A stretch of DNA of 64,000 nt from Ramlibacter pallidus (GTDB taxonomy: Bacteria; Pseudomonadota; Gammaproteobacteria; Burkholderiales; Burkholderiaceae_C). Positions within the stretch are counted from its first letter, which is position 1, and the number at the start of each line of letters is the position of its first letter. The stretch lies in the NCBI RefSeq assembly GCF_015070875.1, contig NZ_JADDIV010000005.1, positions 372,001-436,000 on the forward strand, written 5' to 3'. Of this stretch, positions 16,603 to 24,400 are shown one piece after another. The notes under the pieces were generated by a model, which did no database searches, was not told where the DNA came from, and was given only the letters and a program-made list of their open reading frames with translations. The translations under genes were made by a program, and so were the position numbers.

Positions 16603-16872
16603 ATGCCCACCCGGACCTTCACCAGCGGCCGCATCCGGCGGGCCGACTACGACGCGGCCTCGCGGCAGCTGGACCTGCACTGGGAGGGCGGCAAGGTGCT
16701 CGCGTACAAGTCGGTGCCCGAAGAAGTGTTCCGGCGGCTGTGCAGCGCGCCGAACCCGGCGACCTACTGGGAAGACCGCATCGCCGAGGAGTATCCGAAG
16801 GGCACGCCGCGCAGCGGCGCCGCCGTCCCGGCCGCGGGCAGGCCGCCCGGCGACCTCTTCGGGAAGGACTGA
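16603..16872 (+). CDS. KTSC domain protein
   Basis: 89 residues. Residues 5-65 match the KTSC domain: a short strand pattern with DYDAASRQLDLHW, then GGKVLAYKSVPEEVFRRL and IAEEYPKGT. This small domain is otherwise found at the end of some lysyl-tRNA synthetases and is thought to bind nucleic acid. The tail is Gly/Pro-rich. Function as a stand-alone protein is unknown. Confidence 0.8.
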   Translation: MPTRTFTSGRIRRADYDAASRQLDLHWEGGKVLAYKSVPEEVFRRLCSAPNPATYWEDRIAEEYPKGTPRSGAAVPAAGRPPGDLFGKD

Positions 16873-16883
16873 CAGGAGCGAAC

Positions 16884-17036
16884 ATGGCCACCCGCACCGG
16901 CATCCTCTTCCTGCTCTTCGCGCTGGCGGGATGCGCCGCGGCGCCGCGGCCGCAGGCCGGGGCTTCGGCCTGCGCGCTCGGCGAGGCGTCGTACGCCTGC
17001 CAGGTCGAGCGCTACCACGCCGTGTCGGCGCCCTGA
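16884..17036 (+). CDS. Very small lipoprotein
   Basis: 50 residues, ATG 16884 preceded by a clear CAGGAGCGA. The signal peptide GILFLLFALAGC ends in a lipobox with Cys at 17, leaving a mature peptide of about 34 residues with two further Cys (ACAL and YACQ) that may form a disulphide. Probably outer-membrane anchored. It follows the KTSC gene by 11 nt. Function unknown. Confidence 0.65.
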   Translation: MATRTGILFLLFALAGCAAAPRPQAGASACALGEASYACQVERYHAVSAP

Positions 17037-17046
17037 GGCTGCCCCC

Positions 17047-17253
17047 CTAGGCCGTCGAATCGCGCGCGGGCGTCGGCAAGTCGTCGTCGCGCACCCTGCG
17101 CTCGTTGCTGTTGCGCTGCTGGTCCTTGCGCATCTGGTCGGCGACGCTTTCGGCGCCGGCACCCGAACGGCGCCCCGGCTGGTCGGAGGGCTGCAGGCCC
17201 GGGCCCTCGTCGGGCTGCTTCGCATCCCCCGTCTGTTCGTCCGCTGCTCGCAT
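17047..17253 (-). CDS. Small hydrophilic hypothetical protein
   Basis: 68 residues, highly charged and probably disordered (Asp, Glu, Gln, Arg, Pro), without hydrophobic core or signal peptide. A CATACT -10-like element lies 8 nt upstream of the ATG, as for several other genes here. Coding status rests on codon bias and position only; it could be spurious. Confidence 0.4.
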   Translation of the reverse strand: MRAADEQTGDAKQPDEGPGLQPSDQPGRRSGAGAESVADQMRKDQQRNSNERRVRDDDLPTPARDSTA

Positions 17254-17347
17254 GGGGTCCCAGTATGGAGACGCCGGCGCGGCCCGGTTGTAGGACCCAC
17301 CCGAATCCGCCGTGGTCCTGTACAAACCATGCCACCCTGGAGGACGC

Positions 17348-17920
17348 ATGGACCCATCGATCCTGTTCTGGCGGCGCACCGATGTCGAGGGCCTCGAGCG
17401 CCTCGAGCTCGAGATCGGGGCCGACCGCGTGGCCGCACGGTCGACCGTGCTGTGCCTGGAATCCGGCGGTTTCCGGCTCGATCACCGCTGGGAACTCGAT
17501 CGGCATTGGCGCGCGCAGTCCGTCGTCGTGGAGCGGTGGGGCACGGCGGGCCACCGCCTGTTGCGGCTGGAGCGCAGCGGCAACGGCTGGCGCGTGGACG
17601 GCGCCGCGCGGCCCGACCTGGATGGGGCGGAGGAGCCCGACCTGTCGGTCACCCCCTTCTGCAACACCTTCCCGATCCGCCGGGCGCCCGCGGCCGCGGG
17701 CGCGTCGCTGGCCCTGGACACGGCGTTCATCGACGGTGACACGCTGGAGGTCACCCGCTCGCGCCAGCGCTACGAGCGGCAGGGGCCCGGCCGCCTGCGC
17801 TTCGTGGACCTGGGCCTGTCCGCCGGCTTCGAGGCCGACCTGGAGGTCGACGGGCACGGGCTGGTCCTGCGCTACGAGCACCTGTTCGAGCGCCTGTCAC
17901 CGCCGCCCGCTATGCTCTGA
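17348..17920 (+). CDS. Putative glycolipid-binding (DUF1089-type) protein
   Basis: 190 residues, starting after GGAGG. The strand-rich sequence with WRRTDVEGLERLEL, DHRWELDRHWRAQSVVVE and TPFCNTFPIRR matches the PF06475 family, annotated as glycolipid-binding from structural work on a Pseudomonas member. No signal peptide. The upstream in-frame ATG at 17312 is rejected because it lacks a Shine-Dalgarno. The actual ligand is not established. Confidence 0.75.
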   Translation: MDPSILFWRRTDVEGLERLELEIGADRVAARSTVLCLESGGFRLDHRWELDRHWRAQSVVVERWGTAGHRLLRLERSGNGWRVDGAARPDLDGAEEPDLSVTPFCNTFPIRRAPAAAGASLALDTAFIDGDTLEVTRSRQRYERQGPGRLRFVDLGLSAGFEADLEVDGHGLVLRYEHLFERLSPPPAML

Positions 17921-17944
17921 GCTCCAGAAGAACGAGGGGCCTCC

Positions 17945-19033
17945 ATGATTCGCCTTGCCCGCGGCTGGGTGCTGCCGCTGCTGGCCGCGTGCGCGGCGCA
18001 GGGGGCCGGCGCCGAAACCTGCGATCCGCGCTTCGCGAAGTCGCCGCAGTTCGTGGCGCAGGACTGCACCTTCCGCAACCCGCCCAACCCCGACGCCAAG
18101 CCGCACCGTTCCACCTGGGCCATCTGGTCGCGCGTGCTGCTGGAGGCCAAGCAGGGCACGGTACCGGTCGACGCGGTGCCGGTGCGCCACCTCGATGCCG
18201 CGGCGCTCGAAGCCCTCGACCGCGACGCGAACCACATCATCCGGCTCGGCCACTCGTCGCACCTGCTGAAGCTGCGCGGCAAGTGGTGGCTGGTCGACCC
18301 CGTGTTCGGCGAGCGCGCCTCGCCGTTGTCCTGGGCGGGACCGAAGCGCTTCCACGCGCCGCCCGTGGCACTGGCCGACCTGCCGCCGATCGAGGGCATG
18401 GTGCTGTCGCACGACCATTACGACCACCTCGACGTGCCCACGATCGAGGCGCTCAAGGGCCGCGTGCAGCGCTACTTCGTGCCGCTCGGCGTCGGCCGCC
18501 GGCTGCAGGAATGGGGCGTGCCGGCCGACCGCATCGAGGAGATGGACTGGTGGGAGCAGCGCAAGTGGGGCGAGGTCGTGGTGACGGCCGCGCCGGCGCA
18601 GCACTTCTCCGGCCGCACCCTGTGGGACCGGAACAAGACGCTCTGGGCCTCGTGGTCGCTCCTGAGCGGGCGCGAGCGCATCTTCTACAGCGGCGACACC
18701 GGCTACTTCCCCGGCTTCCGCGAGATCGGCCAGCGGCTCGGCACGATCGACATCGCGCTGATGGAGAACGGCGCGTACGACACCTACTGGCCCACGGTGC
18801 ACATGACGCCGGAGGAGACGGTGCAGGCGTTCCAGGACCTCGGCGCGCGCACCCTCTACCTGGTGCACAACAGCACCTTCGACCTGGCCTTCCACGGCTG
18901 GCGCGACCCGCTGGAACGCGTCGCCGCGCTCGCGCAGCAACGCGGCATCGCGCTGGCGACGCCGGAGATCGGCGAGGTGCTGACGCTCGGGCGCCCGCGC
19001 GAGAACCGGAAGTGGTGGGAAGGGCTGCGCTGA
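17945..19033 (+). CDS. Metallo-beta-lactamase fold hydrolase, NAPE-PLD-like, exported
   Basis: 362 residues with an N-terminal signal peptide (about 1-22, AQGAGA-E). The binuclear metal motif VLSHDHYDHLD is at about residues 152-162, preceded by RLGHSSHLLK; further ligands lie in AQHFSGR and YSGDTGYFPG. This pattern is typical of the N-acyl-phosphatidylethanolamine phospholipase D / UlaG branch. A periplasmic lipid or phosphodiester hydrolase is likely; the substrate is unknown. It begins 24 nt after the glycolipid-binding gene and may be co-transcribed, which would fit a lipid theme. Confidence 0.88.
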   Translation: MIRLARGWVLPLLAACAAQGAGAETCDPRFAKSPQFVAQDCTFRNPPNPDAKPHRSTWAIWSRVLLEAKQGTVPVDAVPVRHLDAAALEALDRDANHIIRLGHSSHLLKLRGKWWLVDPVFGERASPLSWAGPKRFHAPPVALADLPPIEGMVLSHDHYDHLDVPTIEALKGRVQRYFVPLGVGRRLQEWGVPADRIEEMDWWEQRKWGEVVVTAAPAQHFSGRTLWDRNKTLWASWSLLSGRERIFYSGDTGYFPGFREIGQRLGTIDIALMENGAYDTYWPTVHMTPEETVQAFQDLGARTLYLVHNSTFDLAFHGWRDPLERVAALAQQRGIALATPEIGEVLTLGRPRENRKWWEGLR

Positions 19034-19056
19034 TGGCGGGCCGCGCGGCCCGCCAT
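19033..19056. terminator. Perfect 24-bp palindrome between convergent genes
   Basis: Arms ATGGCGGGCCGC (19033-19044) and GCGGCCCGCCAT (19045-19056) are exactly complementary. It lies between the stop codons of two convergent genes and probably acts as a bidirectional terminator, though no T-run follows. Confidence 0.5.
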
Positions 19057-19061
19057 TCTGC

Positions 19062-19514
19062 TTACTGGCTGAGGATCAGGTTCGCGATGAGGCCGGTGGC
19101 CACGGCGGCCAGCACGTAGTCGGGGCCGACCTGCACCCAGTGGTAGCCGCGCGGGGGCGCGGAAAGGCGGTGGCCGCGCCAGTCGTTCACCACGTAGTGG
19201 CGGTCGCGCAGTTCGGCCGGCAGCCGGCCGCCGCGGCGGAACTCCGCCCCGCGGGCGTTGTCGTAGCGGCGCGCCTCGCGCCGGTCCTCGCGGGCTTCGC
19301 GCAGGTCGCGGCGGCCTTCGCGCAGGTCCTGCCGCGCCTCGCGGGCATCGCGCCGGTCATCGGCGCGGCGGAGGTCGCGTTGCGCTTCGCGGATGTCCTG
19401 CCGCGCCTCGCGTGCGTCCTGCCGCGCGTCCTGCCGCGAGGGTTGCGCGAACGAGGCCGAGCTGAAGCCCAGGGAAGCGATGGCGAGGGTGCAAAGAAGG
19501 GTCTTGGTGTGCAT
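19062..19514 (-). CDS. RcnB-like periplasmic protein with Arg/Asp repeats
   Basis: 150 residues: signal peptide (1-23, ending SFA-Q), then a charged helical repeat at residues 27-83, then a C-terminal RcnB domain (YVVNDWRGHRLSAPPRGYHWVQVGPDYVLAAVATGL) of about 45 residues. RcnB in Escherichia coli is a periplasmic protein of nickel/cobalt homeostasis, but most domain members have no proven metal role. No efflux gene (rcnA) is near, so a nickel role is not supported by context. The repeat should form a long charged helix. Confidence 0.85.
   Translation of the reverse strand: MHTKTLLCTLAIASLGFSSASFAQPSRQDARQDAREARQDIREAQRDLRRADDRRDAREARQDLREGRRDLREAREDRREARRYDNARGAEFRRGGRLPAELRDRHYVVNDWRGHRLSAPPRGYHWVQVGPDYVLAAVATGLIANLILSQ
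19266..19436 (-). repeat. Degenerate heptad-like repeat in the RcnB-like gene
   Basis: The DNA encodes tandem units close to ARQDLRE (AREARQDIRE, AREARQDLRE, LREGRRDLRE, LREAREDRRE), about 8 copies over 57 residues. The underlying DNA repeats a 21-nt unit and may vary in copy number. Confidence 0.7.
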
Positions 19515-19645
19515 GTCGGGTTCCGTCGAAAGGGAGACCCCATGCTCGCGGCACCGTGCTTCGCGCAGGCGAAGGGCGTGTAGAGAGTTGCAAAGCGGTG
19601 TATCGGCGCCGGCGTCCTACGCGCGCGGGGCGCGCCCGCCGCTGC

Positions 19646-19651
19646 GAGAAT
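19646..19651 (+). promoter_or_regulatory. -10-like element before the acetyltransferase
   Basis: GAGAAT at 19646-19651, 7 nt before the ATG at 19659; again a leaderless arrangement without a Shine-Dalgarno. Confidence 0.3.
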
Positions 19652-19658
19652 CTCGCGC

Positions 19659-20123
19659 ATGAACGACGACACCGCATCCGGCATCCGCCAGCTCACCGCG
19701 AACGACCTGCCGTGGATGGACGGCCTGCTCGCCCTGTTCGGCGAGGCCTTCGACGACGCCGCGACGTATTCGGCGCGGCGGCCCCGGCCGGAGTACCTGC
19801 GCAGCCTGCTGGCCAGCGAGACCTTCATCGCGCTGGTGGCCCTGGACGGCGATGCCGTCGTCGGCGGGCTCGCGGCGTACGAGCTGCGCAAGTTCGAGCA
19901 GGAGCGCAGCGAGATCTACATCTACGACCTGGCCGTGGCGGCCACGCACCGGCGCCGCGGCATCGCCACGCGGCTCATCGGCGAGCTCGGCCGCCTCGGC
20001 GAGGCACGCGGAGCCTGGGTGATCTTCGTGCAGGCCGACCATGTGGATCCGCCCGCCATCGCGCTGTACACCAAGCTCGGCACGCGCGAGGACGTGCTGC
20101 ACTTCGACATCCCCGTGCGCTGA
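19659..20123 (+). CDS. AAC(3)-I-type GNAT acetyltransferase (aminoglycoside)
   Basis: 154 residues. The sequence closely follows the AAC(3)-I gentamicin/fortimicin acetyltransferases as I recall them: [50 protein letters not shown], the acetyl-CoA loop [12 protein letters not shown], and [17 protein letters not shown]. It should acetylate the 3-amino group of aminoglycosides with acetyl-CoA, though the native substrate may differ. It sits in ordinary chromosome between unrelated genes, with codon use like its neighbours and no integron attC, integrase or transposase, so it is an intrinsic gene rather than a recent capture. Confidence 0.85.
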   Translation: MNDDTASGIRQLTANDLPWMDGLLALFGEAFDDAATYSARRPRPEYLRSLLASETFIALVALDGDAVVGGLAAYELRKFEQERSEIYIYDLAVAATHRRRGIATRLIGELGRLGEARGAWVIFVQADHVDPPAIALYTKLGTREDVLHFDIPVR

Positions 20124-20134
20124 CCCGGCATCCC

Positions 20135-21235
20135 GTGGACTCCCTCTCGCAGATCGCACTGGGCGCGGCCGTCGGCGTGGCGGTGATGGGCCGCCGCACG
20201 GCGGCATGGAAGGCCGTCCTCTGGGGCGGCATCGCCGGGACGCTGCCGGACCTGGACGTCTTCATCGACCACGGCGACGCGCTGCGCAACATGACGATGC
20301 ACCGCGGCTTCAGCCATGCGCTGTTCTGGCTGACGCTCGCATCGCCGGTGCTCGCCGCCGCGCCGGCCGCGCTGCACCGCCAGCGCGAGCACTTCGCGCG
20401 CTGGTGGCTGGCGATCTGGCTGGCGCTCGTCACGCATCCGCTGCTCGACGCGATGACCGTGTACGGCACCCAGCTGCTGCTGCCCTTCACGGACCATCCC
20501 TTCGGGGTCGGCAGCGTGTTCATCATCGATCCGCTCTACACCCTGCCGCTGCTCGCGGGCCTCGCCGTGGTCCTGGCGCGGCGCGACGCGCGCGGCCTGC
20601 GCTGGAACCATGCGGGACTGCTGCTTTCCACCGCCTACCTGGCCTGGAGCGTGGGCGCACAGTGGCATGTCCGCGGCGTGGCGCAGCAGGCGCTCGCGGC
20701 GACGGGTGCGCGCGACGTCCCGCTGCTGGTGACGCCGACCCCCTTCAACACCGTGCTGTGGCGCGTGGTGGCGATGCATCCGGACGGCAGCTACGACGAA
20801 GGTTTTTATTCGCTCCTGGACGGCGGCCGCCCGCTGCGGCTGCGCCGGTTCGAGGGCACGGTTCCCGAGCGTGCCGGCCTCGCCCGGCTGGAGCCCGTGC
20901 AGCGGCTGGCGCGCTTCACCCACGGCTTCTACACGGTGCACGTACGCCGCAACCACGCCTGGGTGACGGACCTGCGCATGGGGCAGGAGCCGCACTACGC
21001 CTTCGCCTTCGTCGTGGCCCGCGCCGACGGCGCCCGCTGGGTGCCGCTGGTGCCGCGCAACCAGGGTTCCCGCGGCGACGTCCGCGCGGCGCTGGGCTGG
21101 CTCTGGCAGCGCCTGCAGGGCGAGGACGTGCCGCCACCCGGCTGGTCGGCGGCCGAGGCCGGCGTGCAGCGCTTACCGTCCGCCGTGACGGACGTCACGG
21201 ACCGGGTGTCACCCAGCTCATCCACAAGCCGTTGA
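20135..21235 (+). CDS. YdjM-type membrane protein, annotated metal-dependent hydrolase
   Basis: 366 residues from a GTG start (SLSQIALGAAVGVAVMG), 11 nt after the acetyltransferase. The N-terminal half has about five transmembrane helices and conserved His/Asp positions: GTLPDLDVFIDHGD, MHRGFSHALFW and THPLLDAMTVYG, matching the YdjM/PF04307 family called membrane-bound metal-dependent hydrolases. The C-terminal 170 residues are soluble (NTVLWRVVAMHPDG) and are also common in this family. The real activity is unknown. The end overlaps a convergent gene by 18 nt. Confidence 0.85.
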   Translation: MDSLSQIALGAAVGVAVMGRRTAAWKAVLWGGIAGTLPDLDVFIDHGDALRNMTMHRGFSHALFWLTLASPVLAAAPAALHRQREHFARWWLAIWLALVTHPLLDAMTVYGTQLLLPFTDHPFGVGSVFIIDPLYTLPLLAGLAVVLARRDARGLRWNHAGLLLSTAYLAWSVGAQWHVRGVAQQALAATGARDVPLLVTPTPFNTVLWRVVAMHPDGSYDEGFYSLLDGGRPLRLRRFEGTVPERAGLARLEPVQRLARFTHGFYTVHVRRNHAWVTDLRMGQEPHYAFAFVVARADGARWVPLVPRNQGSRGDVRAALGWLWQRLQGEDVPPPGWSAAEAGVQRLPSAVTDVTDRVSPSSSTSR

Positions 21236-22597
21236 GGATTCCTGGAGGAGGGCCGCGGCCGCGGCTTCCACGGCCAGCAGCAGGTCCTGCGGATGCAGCA
21301 TCGCTTCGCGCGCGGCACGGGCGGTGTCGTACTGGTGCAGGGCGGACCGGAGCTGCGGGGCTTGTGGGAGCGCCTCCCACACCGGCAGCAGCAAGGCCGG
21401 TCCAGGCGTCTCGCCACGCGTGAGGGCGTGCGCGAACGCGAGGCTGGCGGGTTCCGACAGCAGCACCGCCTTGCTCGCGGCGCTCAGCATCTGCACCTGC
21501 CCTTCGGGCGGCGCCGCGGAACAGTAGATGACGTGCGGCGGCAGCGCGAGCCCGTGCGGCTGCAGCTCGCGCAGCGTGCCACCGGCGATGCGCAACTCGC
21601 CGTCCGCGGCAGGAAAGGCATAGCTGCCCGCGGCGTCCGCCTGCGCCAGCCGCTGCAGCCCGCGCAGCAGCCGCGCCAGGTCGGAGGTCGCCGCTGCCGG
21701 CGCGGCCTTCACCTCGGCCAGCAGCACGATGTCGGCCCCTGCCCCCGGGGAGCCCTCGCGCAGGATGGCGACGTCCCATTCGTCCTTGGCCTTGCCCGCT
21801 TCACCGGGAAAGCCGCGCGGGGTGCGCAGGCCTGCGGCTGCGCGGAAGGTGCCCCCGGCTGCATCCCGTTCCTGCAGACATCGCGCGACCGCGCGCAAGG
21901 TGCGCAGCGTGTCCTGCTCGGCGGCGTCGCCGGTGCGCGCGGCGGCACGGCCCTGCGCGGCGGCGGCCTCGCTGCCGGCCGCGGGACCGCGGCGTTCGCA
22001 CAGCGCCTGGTACTGGCGGACTGCGGCCCGGGTGCGCAGCGTTTCGGCCCGCGCGAGCCGGCGCAGGGCGGCACCCCCGATCAGGTCGTCGAGGACGGCC
22101 CGCAACGGCACGGACAGGTCGTCCTGTCCCAGCAGGGCGGCGCCCCTGGCATGCAGGTCCGTCCAGCCGCCCCCCGCGGCGAGGGCGTGCAACGCCGCCA
22201 GTTCGTCGCGCAGCCGCCCCTGCGGCAGCAAGCGCAGCTTGCCGGGGTGCGCGACGGTGTCCAGCGCCGTGCGGACCGACCGGCGGTCCGCCACGTGCTG
22301 CGCCGAAAGCCGGACGTGCTCGTCGACGTCGGCGTCCTGCGCACGCAGGACGAGCGCCTGGAAAGCGGCATCGCCAGCCCCGGGTGCGAGTGCTTCCGCG
22401 ACCAGGGCGGCGAGTGACGTGGTGAAGAGATCCTGCGCGCCGGGGGCGCCGCCGGTGCGCGCTGCCTCGATCGCGAAGGCCAGCGCGGTTTCGGGATCGG
22501 CGGCTGCCGCCGTTCGCAGGTCCGCCGGCAGCGGCGGCATGCGGTAACGGCGCGGCGCGTCACGCAGGGCGGCAAGGAGCAGGGCGGGCGGCGGCAA
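21218..22597 (-). CDS. Large hypothetical protein with a PD-(D/E)XK-like signature
   Basis: 459 residues, Ala-rich and helical in the first half. In the second half D275 (KDEWDVAILREG) and E295-V-K297 (DIVLLAEVKAAP) form a pattern typical of the PD-(D/E)XK nuclease fold: Asp on one hydrophobic strand, ExK on the next. I recognise no named family. The start is uncertain: the first usable codon by pattern is TTG (22597) without Shine-Dalgarno, while coding-like sequence (PLAHRFVSR) continues about 30 nt upstream. It follows the 22649 gene by 52 nt on the same strand and may be co-transcribed. A nuclease activity is an inference from four residues. Confidence 0.65.
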   Translation of the reverse strand: MPPPALLLAALRDAPRRYRMPPLPADLRTAAAADPETALAFAIEAARTGGAPGAQDLFTTSLAALVAEALAPGAGDAAFQALVLRAQDADVDEHVRLSAQHVADRRSVRTALDTVAHPGKLRLLPQGRLRDELAALHALAAGGGWTDLHARGAALLGQDDLSVPLRAVLDDLIGGAALRRLARAETLRTRAAVRQYQALCERRGPAAGSEAAAAQGRAAARTGDAAEQDTLRTLRAVARCLQERDAAGGTFRAAAGLRTPRGFPGEAGKAKDEWDVAILREGSPGAGADIVLLAEVKAAPAAATSDLARLLRGLQRLAQADAAGSYAFPAADGELRIAGGTLRELQPHGLALPPHVIYCSAAPPEGQVQMLSAASKAVLLSEPASLAFAHALTRGETPGPALLLPVWEALPQAPQLRSALHQYDTARAAREAMLHPQDLLLAVEAAAAALLQESSTACG

Positions 22598-22648
22598 GCG
22601 GGAGACGAAGCGATGGGCCAGCGGCGAGTATGGCCCCGTGCGGCCGGT

Positions 22649-23089
22649 TCAGGCGCTCGCCAGCTTCCATTGCTGCAGCAGGCGGCCGACCCGGCGCGGG
22701 CCGCCGCGCACGTTCTCGACCAGGTTCAACCGCGCGTAGCGGAAGGCGTCGAGCACCGCCAGCATGTCGTCGCCCGCATCGCTGTCGGAGCCGCGCAGCG
22801 TGAGCAGGGGCAGCGGACGGTTGTTCCACACCGCGCCGACGAAGGCGACGATGTCGCGCGCCTGCGGGGAGCTGCGTTCCTCCGCGGTGCGCAGCAGCCG
22901 GTCGAAGGCGGCGAGGCCGAGCTCCGTGGCGCGGTGCGACCGGAGTTCCTCCTCCATCAGCCGGGCCCTTTCGAACAGGGTGCCCTCGTGGTCGATGCGG
23001 GACTTGTCGGCCCGCCCCGTGACGACCTGCACCCGGGCGATCCTCTCGAGGTTGGCCTGGTGGCGGCGCTCGCGTTCGGCTTGGTTCAT
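22649..23089 (-). CDS. Conserved hypothetical cytoplasmic protein
   Basis: 146 residues, largely helical, without a signal peptide. It starts with a charged helix (QAERERRHQANLERI) and contains WNNRPLPLLTLRGSDSDAGDDML and a C-terminal basic helix (RRVGRLLQQWKL). No motif known to me. It lies directly upstream of the PD-(D/E)XK-like gene and downstream of the FAD monooxygenase, in the same direction. An upstream in-frame ATG gives implausible sequence, so MNQAERE is taken. Confidence 0.6.
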   Translation of the reverse strand: MNQAERERRHQANLERIARVQVVTGRADKSRIDHEGTLFERARLMEEELRSHRATELGLAAFDRLLRTAEERSSPQARDIVAFVGAVWNNRPLPLLTLRGSDSDAGDDMLAVLDAFRYARLNLVENVRGGPRRVGRLLQQWKLASA

Positions 23090-23180
23090 GGCGTGTCCCT
23101 CGTGCGTGGAGCCGGTCCGGTGCACCCGTTGTACTGCAGCCGGCGCCAAAGGGTAAGGCGGGCAAACGCCGGTGTTGCGT

Positions 23181-24392
23181 TCAGCCCGCGGGCGGCAGCC
23201 GCACCCTTTCCGGCCGCACGCCCATGCCGATCGCCCGCGCCGGAAGCCGGCGCAGCAGGGGGAGCCGCTGCAGCAGGCGGACGGGCAGCGGCACGCCGGC
23301 GGGCACGTCCGTGCGGGCGAGCAGCGGCGAGAGCAGGGCATCCTGCAGCGCGATCTGCATGCGCTGGGTCACGCGCGTGGGCCACTCCCGCCGGCGTTGC
23401 ACCGCTTCGAGGTGCGCGGGGAGCAGACGCCCCTCCCGCAGCGGCGCGGCCAGCAGGTTGGCCGCCGCCACCGCATCCTGGATCGCCAGGTTGATGCCGA
23501 CCCCGCCGATCGGCGACATCGCATGCGCGGCGTCGCCGATGCAAAGCAAGCCGTCGCGCCACCAGCGCGGCATGCGGCTGACCTGCACGCTCAGCAGCTT
23601 GACGTCGTCCCAGCTCGCGATGCGGTCCACCACGTCGCCGAGGAAGCCGGAGATCTCCGCCACGCTGCGGCGGAACGCCGGCAGCCCGCGGGCGCGCAGC
23701 GCCTCCAGCGATCCTTTCGGGATGACGTAGGCGCACTGCCAATAGGTGTCGCGGTTCAGCGTGACCAGCATGGAACCGGGCCGCATCGTGCCGCCGGTGC
23801 GGGACGGATCCTCCGGCGTGCGCGGCAGGTGGAACCAGAGGACGTCGATGGGCGCGCCGTAGTCCGTCGTCGGCAGGCCGGCGCTGGTGCGCACGGTCGT
23901 GTGGCGGCCGTCGGCGGCCACCACCAGGCCGGCGCGGATCTCCTGCGTATCGCCGCGCTGCGACACCTCGACGCCCGCCACCCGCCCGTCTTCTTCCAGC
24001 ACGCGCGTGACCCTGGCGCCCATGCGCAGCTCGAAATGCGGGAACTTGCGGGCCTCGTCGGCGATGAAGTCGAGGAAGTCCCACTGCGGCACCAGCACGA
24101 GGAAAGGCCGCGGCGCGGGCAGGTGGCGGAAGTCCGCCATCACGACCACTTCGCCGAAGACGTCGGCCGTCAGTTCGCCGATCTCCTGGTGCGGCAGCCG
24201 CAGGAAGCGATCGAGCAGCCCGACGTCCTCCAGCACCTGCAGCGTCGACGGGTGGATGGTGTCGCCACGGAAATCGCGCAGGAAGTCGTCGTGCTTCTCC
24301 AGCACCACCACCGGCACGCCGCTGCGCGCCAGCAGGTAACCGAGGACCAGGCCGGCGGGTCCGCCCCCGGCGATGCAGCAGCGGGTCGCCAT
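23181..24392 (-). CDS. FAD-dependent monooxygenase, UbiH/PHBH-like
   Basis: 403 residues, class A flavin monooxygenase. The ADP-binding loop is at the start (CIAGGGPAGLVLGYLLARSG), the Arg of the FAD pocket follows in FRGDTIHPSTL, the DG motif is VVAADGRHTTVR, and the GD motif is LLCIGDAAHAMSPIGGVGIN. Such enzymes hydroxylate aromatic or quinone-like substrates with NAD(P)H and oxygen. It starts 8 nt after a cupin gene, so the two are one transcription unit; that pairing suggests oxidation of an aromatic or enol compound. The GDTIHPSTLQVLEDVGL wording is common in this family in Burkholderiales, but its substrate is not known to me. Confidence 0.9.
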   Translation of the reverse strand: MATRCCIAGGGPAGLVLGYLLARSGVPVVVLEKHDDFLRDFRGDTIHPSTLQVLEDVGLLDRFLRLPHQEIGELTADVFGEVVVMADFRHLPAPRPFLVLVPQWDFLDFIADEARKFPHFELRMGARVTRVLEEDGRVAGVEVSQRGDTQEIRAGLVVAADGRHTTVRTSAGLPTTDYGAPIDVLWFHLPRTPEDPSRTGGTMRPGSMLVTLNRDTYWQCAYVIPKGSLEALRARGLPAFRRSVAEISGFLGDVVDRIASWDDVKLLSVQVSRMPRWWRDGLLCIGDAAHAMSPIGGVGINLAIQDAVAAANLLAAPLREGRLLPAHLEAVQRRREWPTRVTQRMQIALQDALLSPLLARTDVPAGVPLPVRLLQRLPLLRRLPARAIGMGVRPERVRLPPAG

Positions 24393-24400
24393 GCCCAGGC

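Noticed and set aside
19062..19514. Nickel/cobalt efflux system around the RcnB-like gene
   Set aside because: No rcnA, rcnR or cation-efflux gene lies nearby; the domain alone does not show metal function.
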